Part shown: positions 46,916-58,192 of the stretch, in pieces
Layout: every line of letters starts with the position of its first letter
Position numbering within the stretch: position 1 is the first letter of the stretch
Assembly (NCBI GenBank): GCA_963854835.1
Contig: OY978530.1
Span: 15,387,720 to 15,451,719, forward strand
Origin: Megamerina dolium
Lineage: Eukaryota > Arthropoda > Insecta > Diptera > Megamerinidae
Direction: 5' to 3'
Length of the DNA stretch: 64,000 nt
Made by a program: the position numbers and the translations under genes
The notes under the pieces: model-generated
Seen by the model: the letters and a program-made list of their open reading frames with translations, nothing else
Told to the model about the DNA's origin: nothing
Database searches by the model: none

Positions 46916-47782
46916 TCTTACTAACAATTCAATGTCGGCTGGTGTGTATGGGCTATAGTTTGATTGCTTGTACGTCCTTGTGCAGGTGGCTGAGTTGAGA
47001 GCTAATGAGAACAACTGGTTGAATTTTTCGAGTGCTGAGTCTACATCGTGTCCATTTCTTAATACAGTACTCAGAGGAAGATGTATTTTCTTTCTAACGC
47101 AATTGCCTTGGGGGCTTGGTGATTTTATAGATATTACCGTGGGTGAGTGGTCAGATGATAGATCATAATTACACTCTGTGGAGATATTTTCCATCTGCAA
47201 ATCTTTGGCGACTCCAAAGTCTATGAGATCGGGTATTTTCCTCTTGTCCGTCGGCCAATATGTCGGTTGACCATTTGAAATAACATCGTAGCCGTGGTTA
47301 GTGATAATTGAACATAGTCTTCTGCCTTTTGGAGTTATTAAGCGGGTGCCCCAGTGAGTGTGTTTGGCGTTGAAATCGCCAGCAACCAAGAATTTGCTAC
47401 CAAGACTTGAGAAAAATTCTTTATATTGCTGTTCGGTAATACTGTATCTTGGGGGACAGTATATCGCAGATATTACTAGCTTAGAGATGTATTCTTCCAA
47501 ACATATAGATGTTGCTTGCAAGTAGACACTACTGAAATCTTCGAGAACATGATGTTTTATTCTGCTTTTTATCAATATGGCAGTTCCTCCGCGTGCTTTA
47601 CCATGCGGATGATTTGTGGTGTACAGTTTGTAATATGGTATTCGGTAGGAATTTTTGTCAGTGAAATGGGTCTCAGATATCATCATTATGTCGATCTGGC
47701 TGGATTCAAGGAATTGAATTAGCTCCAAACGGTGCTGGCTTAAGCCGTTGGCGTTCCAGTGGCATATCTTGAGACGACTCAT
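46916..47782 (-). pseudogene. Jockey LINE ORF2: APE endonuclease domain, truncated before RT
   Basis: Minus-strand start [20 protein letters not shown]. The domain shows [11 protein letters not shown] (catalytic E), [59 protein letters not shown] and [13 protein letters not shown], all APE endonuclease motifs of Jockey-clade elements with catalytic residues intact. It ends after about 290 residues in (TA)n, so no reverse transcriptase follows here. A Jockey RT 3' part lies at 60395-61318. Confidence 0.93.
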
Positions 47783-47832
47783 GGTCTGGATAGCAATGTT
47801 TGGAGTAGCATCGATTGATTTTTCATAATTTC

Positions 47833-50394
47833 TTACATCATTGTTTGCATTGAGTTCATGAATTGGTTCATATTCTGAATTAATGTTTGAAGCAAATGTT
47901 CAAGGGTACTTGGCTGTTGGGTGGGCAGTGAGTGTTCCTGCTCATTATTTACATTGCTTTGTTGGTGTGGGTTTTGTTTTAACACGCTAGCGTATGAATT
48001 GGTTTGATTCTTGTTTGGGATTGCAGAGAAGAATTGTGTTGCATCAATATTTTGTCTCTTACTTGAGTTGGCTATCTGAGTTTGCTCAACTGGTTTTAGA
48101 GGTTGATTGCTAGCAGTTAGCTTTAGGGTTGTATATACTGGGCAACCTCTATAATTTGCGGTGTGATTACCTCCACAATTGCTGCATTTTTTCATGCTAG
48201 CATCGCCTTCAGATTTTGGGCATATGTTTGATTTATGGAGATCTCCACAAATCACACAAATAGCTGGAAGGGTACAATATGTCTTAGTATGTCCATATTC
48301 TTGGCAGTTACTGCACTGAGGAGGTCCAGTTCTCTTATGGGGTTCTTCGATTGTGATTTTGCGATGCAATAAATATCGAATTTTATATATGGGGTGTACT
48401 TCACCTTTTTTTTAGGGGTTTTGTTTCAGGCTGAAGCTCAATACGATATAACGGTTGAGGTATATTGCTCTTGTTGAGAATGTTGAATACTGTTTTGGCT
48501 TGAAACCCTTCTTCCTGAAGGGCAAGTTTGATTACGTTAATATCAACGTTGGGTTCGACGCCTTTGAGTACAACGATTACGCCCTCACTACTTTTTAGCT
48601 GATATGTATAGTAATTCTTTTTTACAGCATCAAATTCCGCGATTACTTTGCGATAATGAGTTTCGCTGTAGATTTGCACTTTCGTTTCCTCAATTTGGCC
48701 TTTGCGAATAGAAACAACGTGGAAATTCTTTGGTCCTATAAGACTTGTAATTCTAGAAATCAACTTATCTGAGTTGCGTTCTCCTAAGAAAATGGGTGGG
48801 GGTGTGAAATTTTTCTTTGAGATGATATTTTCGTCACTTTCATCACCTGAAAGCAGAGCGTATCTATTTTCCGAAATAATAGGGGTAGTGTTCTGCTTCT
48901 GAATTTTTGTTGAATTCATTTGTTTTGAATTTTGGGGACTTCTCTTTCGCTTTACTGCAGTAATGTAGCGATCAATTCCAGTTTGAACAGCAACTGGTTC
49001 TTTATTAGTCATCGCACTAGTTGCTTAAACTACTGGGTCATGCACTTCAGTAGAAAGGCCGTTATTTGTTTGCTTTGATGTTGTAGCTGTTGCTGTTACA
49101 GCAGGAGAAGCGCATTGTACACTCGACGGTATAGAGGGAGATAGTATATCACGAGAGAACAAATTATTTTTTTTGTCTGTATTTATTGTTGTTGCAAATT
49201 TTGATGTAGTGTTAGAGTGAGGAATATGTGCAGGCAAAAGATTTGCACTGTTACTTTCACAGCTGGCAGGGTACAATATGTCTTAGTATGTCCATATTCT
49301 TGGCAGTTACTGCACTGAGGAGGTCCAGTTCTCTTATGGGGTTCTTCGATTGTGATTTTGCGATGCAATAAATATCGAATTTTATATATGGGGTGTACTT
49401 CACCTTTTTTTAGGGGTTTTGTTTCAGGCTGCAGCTCAATACGATATAACGGTTGAGGTATACTGCTCTTGTTGATAATGTTGAATACTGTTTTGGCTTG
49501 AAACCCTTCTTCCTGAAGGGCAAGTTTGATTTCGTTAATGTCAACGTTGGGTTCGACGCCTTTGAGTACTACGATTAAGCCCTTACTACTTTTTAGCTGA
49601 TATGTGTAGTAATTCTTTTTTACAGCATCAAATTCCGCAATTACTTTGCGATAATGAGTTTCGCTGTAGATTTGCACTTTCGTTTCCTCAATTTGGCCTT
49701 TGCGAATAGGAACAACGTGGAAATTCTTTGGTCCTATAAGACTTATAATTCTAGAAATCGACTTATCTGAGTTGCGTTCTCTTAAGAAAATGGGTGGGGG
49801 TTTGAAATTTTTCTTGGAGATAATATTTTCGTCACTTTCATCACCTGAAAGCAAAGCGTATCTATTTTCCGAACTAATAGGGGCAGTGTTCTGCTTTTGA
49901 ATTTTTGTTGAATTCATTTGTTTTGAATTTTGTGGACTTCTTTTTCGCTTTACTACAGTAATGTAGCGATCAATTCCAGTTTGAACAGCAACTGGTTCTT
50001 TATTAGTCATAGCACTAATTTCTTTAACTACTGGGTCATGCACTTCAGTAGAAATGCCGTTATTTGTTTGCTTTGATGTTGTAGCTGTTGGTGTTACAGC
50101 AGGAGAAGCGCATTGTACACTCCACGGTATAGAGGGAGATAGTATATCACGAGAGAACAAATTATTTTTTTTGTCTGTATTTATTGTTGTTGCAAATTTT
50201 GATGTAGTGTTAGAGTGAGGAATATGTACAGGCAAAAGATTTACACTGTTACTTTCACTTGTGCAGTGTGTATCAACTGTTTTTTTTGATAATGCACTTA
50301 TCGGGGGGGTTTGCGCGGGTGATTGCAAATTATTGTTTACACACACATTAACAGGCGATTGCCGTTGCCGGGGAGGAGAGCGCTGAACACTCAT
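47833..50394 (-). pseudogene. Jockey LINE ORF1 (Gag-like), with internal tandem duplication
   Basis: The start MSVQRSPPRQRQSPVNVCVN lies at 50394. The first copy runs to KTYCTLPA at about 49263, where it is joined to an earlier point (CESNSANLLP...), so roughly 1 kb is repeated. The second copy has a stop after HDPVV and a frameshift in a T run near 48408. It then continues into 47833-48369 with three Cys/His knuckles: CSNCQEYGHTKTYC, CVICGDLHKSNIC and CSNCGGNHTANYRGC. ORF1 binds element RNA. The C-terminus is Gln/Asn-rich. Confidence 0.9.
48262..50257 (-). repeat. Tandem duplication (two units of about 1 kb) in ORF1
   Basis: Units 48262-49259 and 49260-50257 align along their length with scattered substitutions, such as K/E, S/P and A/T changes in the translations. 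The join lies at tactttca-cagctggcaggg. Confidence 0.85.
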
Positions 50395-50560
50395 ATTATA
50401 AACAAAATGTTTGCAAACGATATTATTATATTTATTTTTTTTTTTATAAAAAAAAAAAAATCACCGAAATAACTTCTTGAGTTTCTTAGCGTCTTTTCGC
50501 AAAATATTAAAAATTTTTTTTTTTTTTTTACCGAAAACAATCACTTTTCCGACTATCAAA

Positions 50561-50594
50561 CACGTCCACTCTTATTGGTGACTTTCACTTTTTT
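50561..50594 (-). promoter_or_regulatory. Jockey 5' end and internal DPE-type promoter element
   Basis: If the first base after the target-site copy (50594) is +1, GGACGTG lies at +28 to +34 (50567-50561). This is the position and form of the downstream promoter element of Drosophila Jockey-clade LINEs (RGWCGTG). It implies a full-length 5' end. Confidence 0.7.
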
Positions 50595-51613
50595 GCTAAT
50601 GTTATTATTTTTTTCAAATACCGAAACTTGATCAATCGGCATAGGGAACACTAATCCATCGAAATTTAATGTTTTACCGCTCACAGTAATTACATTATCC
50701 TGAACATTTATATTCAATCTGGTGCATCTTTGAATATTTCTTCCAGCTGATAATGCAGATATTATTGACCATTTAAAGCAGTACTCGTCATTGTTCCGAA
50801 CATTGATACAAGCATGCTTTTCAGTTAATTTCTGTGGTAATTTTATATATGACGATTCTCTCAGTGGTTTGTACTGATTTAAATTTATCTCCAATCCAAT
50901 CATCTTTATTAGAGTTCATCCACTATCTCGTTCTTGGAACTCTTCCATTTTTGCACATAAAGCATTGGCTTTATCGTTGTACATTGTTTCAATATCTTGC
51001 GGTTTTTGTAATAAGGTCATTTTTGTTTGAAATGACTTTATATCTATGCCAACAGCATCAAAATCAGGGTCATTGTCATCTCTATTATCATAGGGTTTGA
51101 ACTTTATGTATTCACAAAAAAGTTCAAAATTAAATTTATAGGAGTAGTTTCTCTCCAGTTGCTCACGCAATAATTTCATAATTTCCTCCTTTATCTTTTC
51201 CAAAAAAATATCCGGTAAGAGAATATTTTCATCATTTGTAAATGTAGCTCTGTACACGTGATTTAAACATTCCCTTTATCTGTTGAGTATGTCCATCCGA
51301 TGTTGAATTGTTTTCTATCTGTGGCAGAGTGGAATTTTTTTTATGATCATTAGCCCTCAAATGATATGGCCAACAATTGATCATCATTATGTTCTTTTTC
51401 AATTGATTTGCTGATGGATTGTGTATTATTAATATATTCATCTTTCTCATGATTTTTTTCAACATGATTTTTTAAATAACAATTCCTCATGAAACTTTTT
51501 GTACACTGGGTGCAATTGAACTTTCGACCCTCGTGTTTACTTAATACATGTCTTTTTCAATTTTTTTGAGTATTGAAACTCATTTCACAAATATTGCAAA
51601 TGAAACCTTTCAT
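50595..51613 (-). pseudogene. polB: Polinton/Maverick DNA polymerase, N-terminal part
   Basis: The start MKGFICNICEMSFNT at 51613 leads into two C2H2 zinc fingers (CNICEMSF...H, CTQCTKSFMRNCYLKNHVEK), interrupted by a TGA. After further stops or an unrecognised intron come YRATFTNDENILLPDIFLEK, EFQERDSGW and the block KHACINVRNNDEYCFKWSII followed by LNFDGLVFPMPID. This architecture (zinc finger, then CINxxNxDEYCFKW) is that of insect Polinton polymerase proteins. The reading stops at EKNNNIS, exactly where Jockey 5' sequence starts. The next part of the protein is found at 58730-60394. Confidence 0.85.
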
Positions 51614-51664
51614 ATTGATGCACGAAATTGGTTAGTTTGATGTGTAATGGGGAGTATGCAACTT

Positions 51665-51680
51665 TATACTACTTTTATAA
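51665..51680 (-). promoter_or_regulatory. Putative TATA box of the polymerase gene
   Basis: The minus strand reads cttataaaagtagtat about 55-65 bp upstream of the zinc-finger ATG. Confidence 0.4.
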
Positions 51681-52554
51681 GACTGTACCTCCAAACACTT
51701 TATCGTCATAATATAAACGGTTTATCAACAGGAAGTCCTTATCAGTAAAACCGCAATCGTTTCCTGTTTGAATTCTTTCTCACGCGCAATAATTGTGAAA
51801 TACATATATTTCTTATCAGTTGTATTTTCAGGATCTCTTACATGTTTTTGTCAACAGGAAGTTCTTATCAGTAGTATTTTCGAGATCATTCGTATATGTT
51901 ATCATTAAAAATTAAAAAGTTCATTCGAAAATATGGTGATATTTTAACCGAATCGCATTGGTTAAAAGTACAAAGTTTATTAAAACTAATATAAAATGTT
52001 CAAAAGGTTGGATTCATAGAATCGAAATCTGGAATTCATATTTCTAATTGTCCTTGGAGCAATGATGAGACAACTGTTGGACCTGACACTTGTGCCTGTT
52101 ATACCTTCGAAAAAAAATGCTTGGATATGTGCCCACAACTTCGGCAGCTCAAGTTGAAAAACCAACACCCACGCCTCGACATCAATCGGAAGTATCAGAC
52201 TTCAATGTACATATCTAGTACACCAGTATCTGCGTATCAATCTCCCTTACGCTTCATAACTGCAGAGTACATATCACTTTATCAGTGACATCGAAGAAAG
52301 AACTCAGTATTTCGAGCTGCGCTCAACTGGGGGAGAATGTTACAACAACAATAAAATTATTATTAAGTCAAATATCATTATAGCATATTGTTAACAACAA
52401 CAAACTTATTATCAACTCAAATATCATTATAGCATATTGTTAAATCACATTTTGCACGATAAGCATTAATCGATTCTACGTGCAAATGTTATTGAATTAA
52501 TTTAGTAAAATACTTATGTAAGAATTTTCCATAACTACAAAACATCCATTAACG
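51681..52554. other. Region upstream of the polymerase gene; no gene recognised
   Basis: It contains a repeated motif, caacaggaagtccttatcag, at about 51729 and 51855, and a 50-bp tandem duplication at 52342-52442 (shared aatatcattatagcatattg). Just before the duplication, actgggggagaa-TGTTAC resembles a polypurine tract plus LTR start. It should include the Polinton terminal repeat if one survives, but I could not identify it. Confidence 0.4.
52342..52442 (+). repeat. Tandem duplication, 2 x about 50 bp
   Basis: The two units, 52342-52393 and 52394-52442, share acaacaaca at the start and atcattatagcatattgtta at the end. Confidence 0.8.
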
Positions 52555-52860
52555 AGATATCCGAGCAGTTCCACATTCACCTTGCATGGGTGCCAGGGCA
52601 CAAAGACATATCAGGGAACGAAACCGTAAACGAGCTGGCAAAGAAGGATACAACGTTTTAAACTCTTTCTGATAAGGAGAGTATTGGCATTGCAATGGCG
52701 ACGTGTAACCTTCTCCTAGCCTCGGACGTATTACAGAAGACAAACAAAAGATGGGAGTTGCAACGTTCGTGTGCACCTACCCGATCAATCTGGCCGGCAC
52801 TAATTATAAAACAAAAGGACCGGCATAAGTGCAGAATACGGACTCAGAATGGGAAAAAAA
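52555..52860 (+). pseudogene. LINE RNase H fragment
   Basis: The frame reads FHLAWVPGHKDISGNETVNE then LAKKDTT and a stop, the last RNase H block (WVPGHxxIxGNExxxELA). Downstream is MATCNLLLASDVLQKTNKRW and RSIWPAL, the segment that follows RNase H in such LINEs. It is truncated on both sides and is unrelated to the Jockey copy, which lacks RNase H. Confidence 0.75.
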
Positions 52861-53129
52861 ATAAAAAATTGCCTCGGATAGAGCTTAGTTTTGTGAATAT
52901 AAAAAATATAAAATTTGTCTCCGCAAATGCCCATACAAGGCGTGGTTCTAGGTCAAAGTTCAAAATTGAGGTCGAGATTACTCGAGAGACAAGCAAGTTT
53001 TTTCTACAATATGTGTATCAAAACACAGGTTATTTTAATACCTTTTTATAGGTATATAATATTTTATATGAATTTTTAACTTTTTAAATGTTATGAAGAA
53101 AATTATAAATTGTTTATAAAAATTTTGTA

Positions 53130-53595
53130 AAAACCGATTTTTTTTCGAAAAAGTCCCCCATTAATCTATCTATATATTATTTCAAAGATCATAGGATTAC
53201 CTTTCCAATGGTATACAAAACATATTTTTAAAGAATTTTTATATATTTTAAATATATTTTTTTATGATCATACTTTCGCTATAGCAAATATGTGCACAGA
53301 GGAATAATGAGACAGTTATAATCATAGCGGTAGACATAGACAAAAGAATTAAGGAAAAATAGGATGAAATAGTATAATTAACTAATTCTTTTATTAATCT
53401 AGTAAAGACTACATTGTTAGAGCCCTATGTTGAACATTATCCTGATGGTGAATACAATATTGAAACCAATGAATAAAATTTCAATACTAAAAATTACAAA
53501 GAGATTTTAATGCTAAAACTTCTGTCGCGCCGAAGGCCGGCTATCAAAAAAGCTTTTGTCATAAAATACTGTTGGTCGCGAAGCCGGCGTCGGGC
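53130..53595 (+). repeat. Dispersed repeat, copy 2
   Basis: Shares tacctttccaatggta and, further on, ggccggctatcaaaaaagct to ggtcgcgaagccggcgtc with 12268-12535, in the same order and orientation. The first 30 codons of the long frame beginning at 53510 are this repeat, not LINE protein. Confidence 0.65.
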
Positions 53596-53599
53596 CTAT

Positions 53600-54630
53600 A
53601 AGGGTCTTGTTGAGGATTTGTGTTTTAGAGTTAATGAGGATCTTTGTTCTATTGGCGAGTGGGCGACTGTAAATTTGCTACAGTTGAACCCCTTGAAATC
53701 GAATGTTCTTCCAATTTCTAAAATATCTTACTCTTATGCTATTTCACCAATTTTTCTTAACGGAACCCAACTTGAATTTATGAGTAAGGTTAGGAATCTT
53801 GGTTTTATTATTAACTCTTCCCTTTCTTGTGAAGACCATATAAATAATGTGGTGAGGAAGTCGTACTCTGTTCTTCGTAACCTCAGAATGACTGCAGCAT
53901 TTGTGCCATGTGAAACTAAACGAAAATTAATTCTCCAATTGCTGATCCCTATTTTAACATATTCTGATGTTGTTTACAGTAAGATGGACTCCAGGTCCTT
54001 GCACAAATTACGTGTAACTTTCAATAATGCTGTTCGTTACATTTACGGTTTAAAAAAGTTTGATCAAGTCTCGGCCTATAGTGGAAAAATTCTTGGTGTT
54101 GATTTTTTCAATTATCTTGATGCTAGAAATTGCATCTTTTTATACAGACTTATCCACTCGCAGAGTCCAGCGTACTTGTATGAAAAGCTTCAATTCTGTA
54201 GGTCGGGTAGAGGCAGAAATCTTCTTATACCAAGTCTTAATTTCAAAAATTCTAGTAGGTTATTCTTCGTTAGTGCTGTTAGAATGTGGAATTCGCTTCC
54301 GGTACATATTAAAAATGCTGTTACTATGGCAAACTTTAAGCACCTAATTCTCCTACATTTCTCTAACAAAACTTAATTTTTTTTCTTTCTCTCTCTCTCT
54401 CTCTCTCTCTCTTTCACACTCACTTTCTTTTCTTTTCCCTTTTCTCGACAGCCCTATTTAGTTTTAAGCAATTACTTTATTCCTTTATTTTTTAAGCAAT
54501 TTGTTGTTAATATCATTGAAGTTGTTATTTCATGTTTACTCTGCGTATGTGAAAGATTATTATATCTTATATGTGAACTAAAATGAAAATAAATGAAATA
54601 AATGAAATGAAATATTAAAAATTATAGAAA
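53600..54630 (+). pseudogene. CR1-like LINE 3' end (RT C-terminus)
   Basis: Frame 53510-54376 from about 53600 reads LCFRVNEDLCSIGEWATVNL, LNPLKSNVLPIS, KVRNLGFIINSSLSCEDHIN, LIPILTYSDVVYSKM, AVRYIYGLKKFDQVSAYSGK and SAVRMWNSLPVHIKN, the RT thumb and tail of CR1/Jockey-type LINEs. The catalytic YADD lies upstream and is lost by 5' truncation. The 3' end carries (TC)n and closes with aaataaatgaaataaatgaa-type short repeats rather than poly(A), as in CR1 elements. Confidence 0.85.
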
Positions 54631-54828
54631 ACTTTTCAAATTAATATATCTTAAATATTGAAATGATTATTTATTTATTTTTTTGTATGTATAAATAAAG
54701 ATTCAAATTCTATTCAAATTTTTTTGAATAGCAATCAGAAATATATTGTTTTTTCTATTGTGATGATATAAAGCTTTAGTTATGAGCATGAGTTTGTGTA
54801 TTGTGTCGTTGTTTTGGTTAAGCTTATA

Positions 54829-55950
54829 AAGGGTTATCCATATATATATAGCGGTATCTCAGCCATAACGTGACGAATGTTGGTTTTTAGGTGCTCAAGA
54901 GTTAAAGGTTTATCTGCATAAACACGGTCTTTAGCGTAGCCCCACAAAAAAAAAACAAGCGGTGTCAAATCGCATGATCTTGGTAGCCACTTGATATCGC
55001 CACGACGAGAAATTACGCGGCCAGAAAATTTCTCTTGCAATAAAGCCATATTCGCTCGAGTTGTGTGGCATGTGGCACCGTCTTGTTGAAACCACATATT
55101 CTCTAAGTCGTATTCTTCAATAGCAGGCAAAAAAAAGTCGGTTATCATATGACCATAACGCTCCGAATTGACGGTGACAGTCGTTCCATCGTCGTTTTCG
55201 AAGAAGTAAGTTCCAATCACACCTCCGGACCAAAGAGCGCACCAAGCAGTGACTTTTTGTGGATGTAGTGGCCTCTCTTCAATTACTTGAGGATTCTCAG
55301 AACCCCAAATACGACAATTTTGTTTGTTAACATACCCACCGAGTGAGAAATGTGCTTCGTCGCTGAAGAAAATTTTGTTCGAAAAATCGCCGTCCACCGC
55401 CTGTTGTTCAAGCACCCATTCGACGTATCTACGACGTTGTGAATGGTCAGCTGGCTTCAGTTGTTGTGTGAGCTGGATTTTATATAGATGTAGGTGTAGA
55501 TCCAAATGCAAAATACACCATAATGTGCCGTAAGACACATCCTAATTCCTGAAAACGACGAGGAATCGACACATTCGGGTCTTCGGCAACACTTTCACTT
55601 ACAGCAGCGATATTTTCGGTGGTACGAGCGAAACGATGATGCACAGGCGTTACAATATCTGTAATCGATCCAGTCTCTTCATATTTCTTCACAATTTTGC
55701 CAATTGCTTACGTAGTTGGACGATTATGTAAACCATAATCTCCTCTTAAAGCACGATATGTGGCTGTGGCAGAATCACCATTTTTGTAGTAGGTTTTTAC
55801 AATTTTAATACGTTGTGCGATAGATAGGTGATCCATTTTCGCAAATGTCAGATTTTGAACTGAAAAAGAAAGAAATTGTTTTAACAACTCAGTTTGACAG
55901 ATGTCGAATTCTAGCCCTATACTTTTGAAACCGCGAAATGGATAACCCTT
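54829..55950 (-). mobile_element. rosa-like (DD41D) mariner-superfamily element with inverted ends
   Basis: The inverted ends AAGGGTTATCCAT (54829-54841) and ATGGATAACCCTT (55938-55950) are perfect over 13 bp and flanked by TA (54827-54828, 55951-55952). It splits a Polinton small gene on its right side. Confidence 0.92.
54834..55836 (-). pseudogene. DD41D transposase with a lost catalytic residue
   Basis: The start is MDHLSIAQRIKIVKTYYKNG at 55836. A TAA follows RPTT near 55709; then IGKIVKKYEETGSITDIVTP and a frameshift near 55540. Frame 54834-55538 has KIFFSDEAHFSLGGYVNKQN (first D), WFQQDGATCHTTRANMALLQ (second D) and RSCDLTPLVFFLWGYAKDRV. The third catalytic aspartate, expected 41 residues after the second, reads V. 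Length and layout otherwise match the rosa group. Confidence 0.9.
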
Positions 55951-55952
55951 TA

Positions 55953-56231
55953 CTATCTTTGTTGAATGATCGTTTAAAAACCTCTTTGATATCATCGTTG
56001 AACGAACGTTTCAAATATATTGAAGAGGATTTGGATAAAATATTCGAACACTTTAAAACTATTGAAAAATATATTGATGATAATATTTAGGAGCATATGA
56101 AGTATGTTTATGAGCACTTAAACATCGATGACGAGAATTTATCTGAGTCAGTCGATGAGGAAAATCAGAAGAACAATAGCGGTATCAATGAGCACATTGC
56201 TTTGAAAAACAATTATAATATGGAAAACTAA
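55953..56231 (+). pseudogene. Unidentified coiled-coil gene of the Polinton, 5' end cut by rosa
   Basis: The frame reads NDRLKTSLISSLNERFKYIE, EDLDKIFEHFKTIEKYIDDN, a TAG at 56088-56090, then EHMKYVYEHLNIDDENLSES to a stop at 56231. It is highly charged with a heptad-like pattern. It ends 8 bp before the integrase ATG, so it probably belongs to the Polinton. I do not recognise a family. Confidence 0.5.
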
Positions 56232-56239
56232 ATTACAAA

Positions 56240-57116
56240 ATGAGTTAAAGAGAACTTGTTACAGAGTTGGATAAACAAGATCGAAGAAATTTTCCACGTA
56301 GAAAAGTTATAACAAAAGGTATTGATGATCTTTGGCAAGATGATCTTCTTGAAATGGGTACTTACTCCACATACAACAAAGGTTTTCGCTTCTTACTCAC
56401 AGTTATAGATACATTTTCCAAATTTGCTTGGGGTACATCACTCAAAACAATAAATGCTCAGGATGTTGCTAAGGCGATGAAATCAATATTTGACAACGGA
56501 CGAATTACGAAAAATCTTCAAACTGATGATGGTAAAGAATTTTTCAACAAAGAATTTCAAAATTTGACGAAATTATATAATATCAATAATTATTCAACAT
56601 ATAGTACGTTGAAAGCATCAATTGGTTAACTCTTCAACAGAACGTTAAAAGGTATGATGTGGGAGGAGTTTAGTTATCATGGATCTTATAAATGGATTGA
56701 TAATTATCAAGATTTAATTGATGTATACAACAATAAAGTTCATCCCACCATTCAGATGAAACCCAACGAAGTATCTTCATTAAACGAGGAAAGAATTTTT
56801 AGTATTCTTACAATAGTTTAAAAATTTTCAACAAATCAAAATTTCACGCTAACGATACTGTACGCATAAGTAAATACAAAAACGTTTTTGAGAAAGGCTA
56901 TACACCAAATTGGACAACGGAAGTTTTCAAAATACATCGGATTCAAAATAATATAATTAAGGGAGGATTTTATGAATACGAACAATTGAATACCAATCAT
57001 TCTGATATGTATTTAGTAGAAAAAGTCTTAAAAGTTGAAGGTGAAAAAACTTTTGTTAAATGGTTAGGATTTTCAAATCAACATAATTCTTGGATCAGTA
57101 AAAGCCAAATATTATA
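56240..57116 (+). pseudogene. int: Polinton integrase with C-terminal chromodomain
   Basis: The ATG at 56240 is followed at once by a TAA, then RELVTELDKQDRRNFPRRKV, the N-terminus typical of Polinton integrases. The RNase H-fold core shows DLWQDDLLEMGTY (first D), LQTDDGKEFFNKEF (second D) and then SIG-stop-LFNRTLKGMMWEEF: the codon of the catalytic glutamate region reads TAA (56627-56629). A frameshift near 56810 leads to NDTVRISKYKNVFEKGYTPN and GGFYEYEQLN, and a chromodomain, VEKVLKVEGEKTFVKWLGFS. The chromodomain would guide integration to marked chromatin. Confidence 0.93.
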
Positions 57117-57136
57117 ACAAATAATAATTTCTATAT

Positions 57137-57718
57137 ATGAAAACAACAACTTATTTCATATTGGTGATCATATTTATTATAGAAATTCATATTGGTTCTT
57201 ATGAATTCGATGATATTGCTAATTTATTAACCGAAGATTATGTAATAAAAACTAATGATGATGCACATATTAAAATAAAAGCAAACAACAACACATTGCA
57301 AGCGGAAATATCCACCAGTCATGATGCTATTTACTTCGATAAGGAGAGGAGCATTGGACAAACGTTAGGTTTCTTAAGAAATGTTTTACAACCCGGTACG
57401 TTATACATATCAGATCAAACTCTATCGATAACGGGAAATAATGTGATATGCATTGAATGTGGTATTGTTAGCGGTTCATATGTAAATGAAAGAACAGCAC
57501 ACATATTACATCAATTTTTCATCAACGTTGAGCCTGGGTATAAAAAAGATGAGATCCCACAAAATCCCATTTATTTGGCGCTAAACACCAGAGAAATAAG
57601 TTCAATTACTGTCAAAATCGTTCATCAGGAAGGTCAACCATTAAATTTTAATGATAAAACAATCACATTAAGATTACATTTAAAGTCTCAAGAAGAACAA
57701 AATATAGAACTAAAATGA
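57137..57718 (+). CDS. Polinton minor capsid (penton-like, jelly-roll) protein
   Basis: An intact 193-residue frame starts 20 bp after integrase. After a hydrophobic N-terminus (residues 5-22) and an acidic stretch come IKIKANNNTLQAEISTSHDA, ERSIGQTLGFLRNVLQPGTL, VICIECGIVSGSYVNERTAH and ILHQFFINVEPGYK, then YLALNTREISSITVKIVHQE and a closing TITLRLHLK. This pattern matches the conserved Polinton protein predicted to be a jelly-roll minor capsid protein. It is the only Polinton frame here without a visible lesion. Assignment as penton rests on remembered family features. Confidence 0.7.
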   Translation: MKTTTYFILVIIFIIEIHIGSYEFDDIANLLTEDYVIKTNDDAHIKIKANNNTLQAEISTSHDAIYFDKERSIGQTLGFLRNVLQPGTLYISDQTLSITGNNVICIECGIVSGSYVNERTAHILHQFFINVEPGYKKDEIPQNPIYLALNTREISSITVKIVHQEGQPLNFNDKTITLRLHLKSQEEQNIELK

Positions 57719-57901
57719 TTACTTACAATAAAAATATGTTGAAAGAAAATTCCATCGTCAGTAGAACCAGTACGCTTGATGAATATAGTCCGAAAAATTA
57801 TCAAGCTCATCAAAAGAGTAAATTTTATAAAAGCTACCTACTGAAAATAGAGAGTGTTTAAGGTTGTTGGGTTTCAAACTAAAATAAAAAAATTTTGCAG
57901 G
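57719..57901 (+). other. Leader of the capsid gene, possible intron end
   Basis: A 48-codon frame starting at 57716 is too short to support. The sequence aaaaaaattttgcag directly before gATGAGTGAA looks like a 3' splice site, so the capsid gene may have an upstream exon or leader intron. Confidence 0.4.
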
Positions 57902-58192
57902 ATGAGTGAAATACTTAATGTTTTACAAAAACCAATTTACGATGAGAACATTACAGAGAAAGAATATCACAGTTATGTTCCATATTTACAAGCATTTAAC
58001 AACAGCGATGAAATCCGCATAACAATTCAAAACCAAGATCTTTACATTTTGCCCAGTGAGAGTTTGCTGTACATTGAGGAAAATGTAATTTTGAATGAGA
58101 ACACTGTTTCGCACAACATTAACTTTCAAAACAATTGCGTAGCTTATTTATTTGATGAAACTCGCTATTTAATCATGAATCGTATAAGAATT
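57902..58192 (+). pseudogene. Polinton major capsid protein, N-terminal fragment
   Basis: The ATG at 57902 gives MSEILNVLQKPIYDENITEK, then EYHSYVPYLQAFNNSDEIRI, TIQNQDLYILPSESLLYIEE and NNCVAYLFDETRYLIMN. This is the N-terminal 90-100 residues of the double jelly-roll major capsid protein of Polintons, whose full length is several hundred residues. Homology ends near 58190, where another gene fragment is joined. An ATG upstream at 57854 is in frame but precedes the likely splice site. Confidence 0.72.

Noticed and set aside
52330..52360. Purine tract plus TGTTAC as the 3' LTR start of another LTR element
   Set aside because: The motif is suggestive, but I found no matching second LTR, PBS or pol sequence nearby.
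57854..57901. Upstream in-frame ATG extending the capsid fragment by 16 codons
   Set aside because: The sequence before 57902 looks like a 3' splice site and family proteins begin at the MSEILNVL position.
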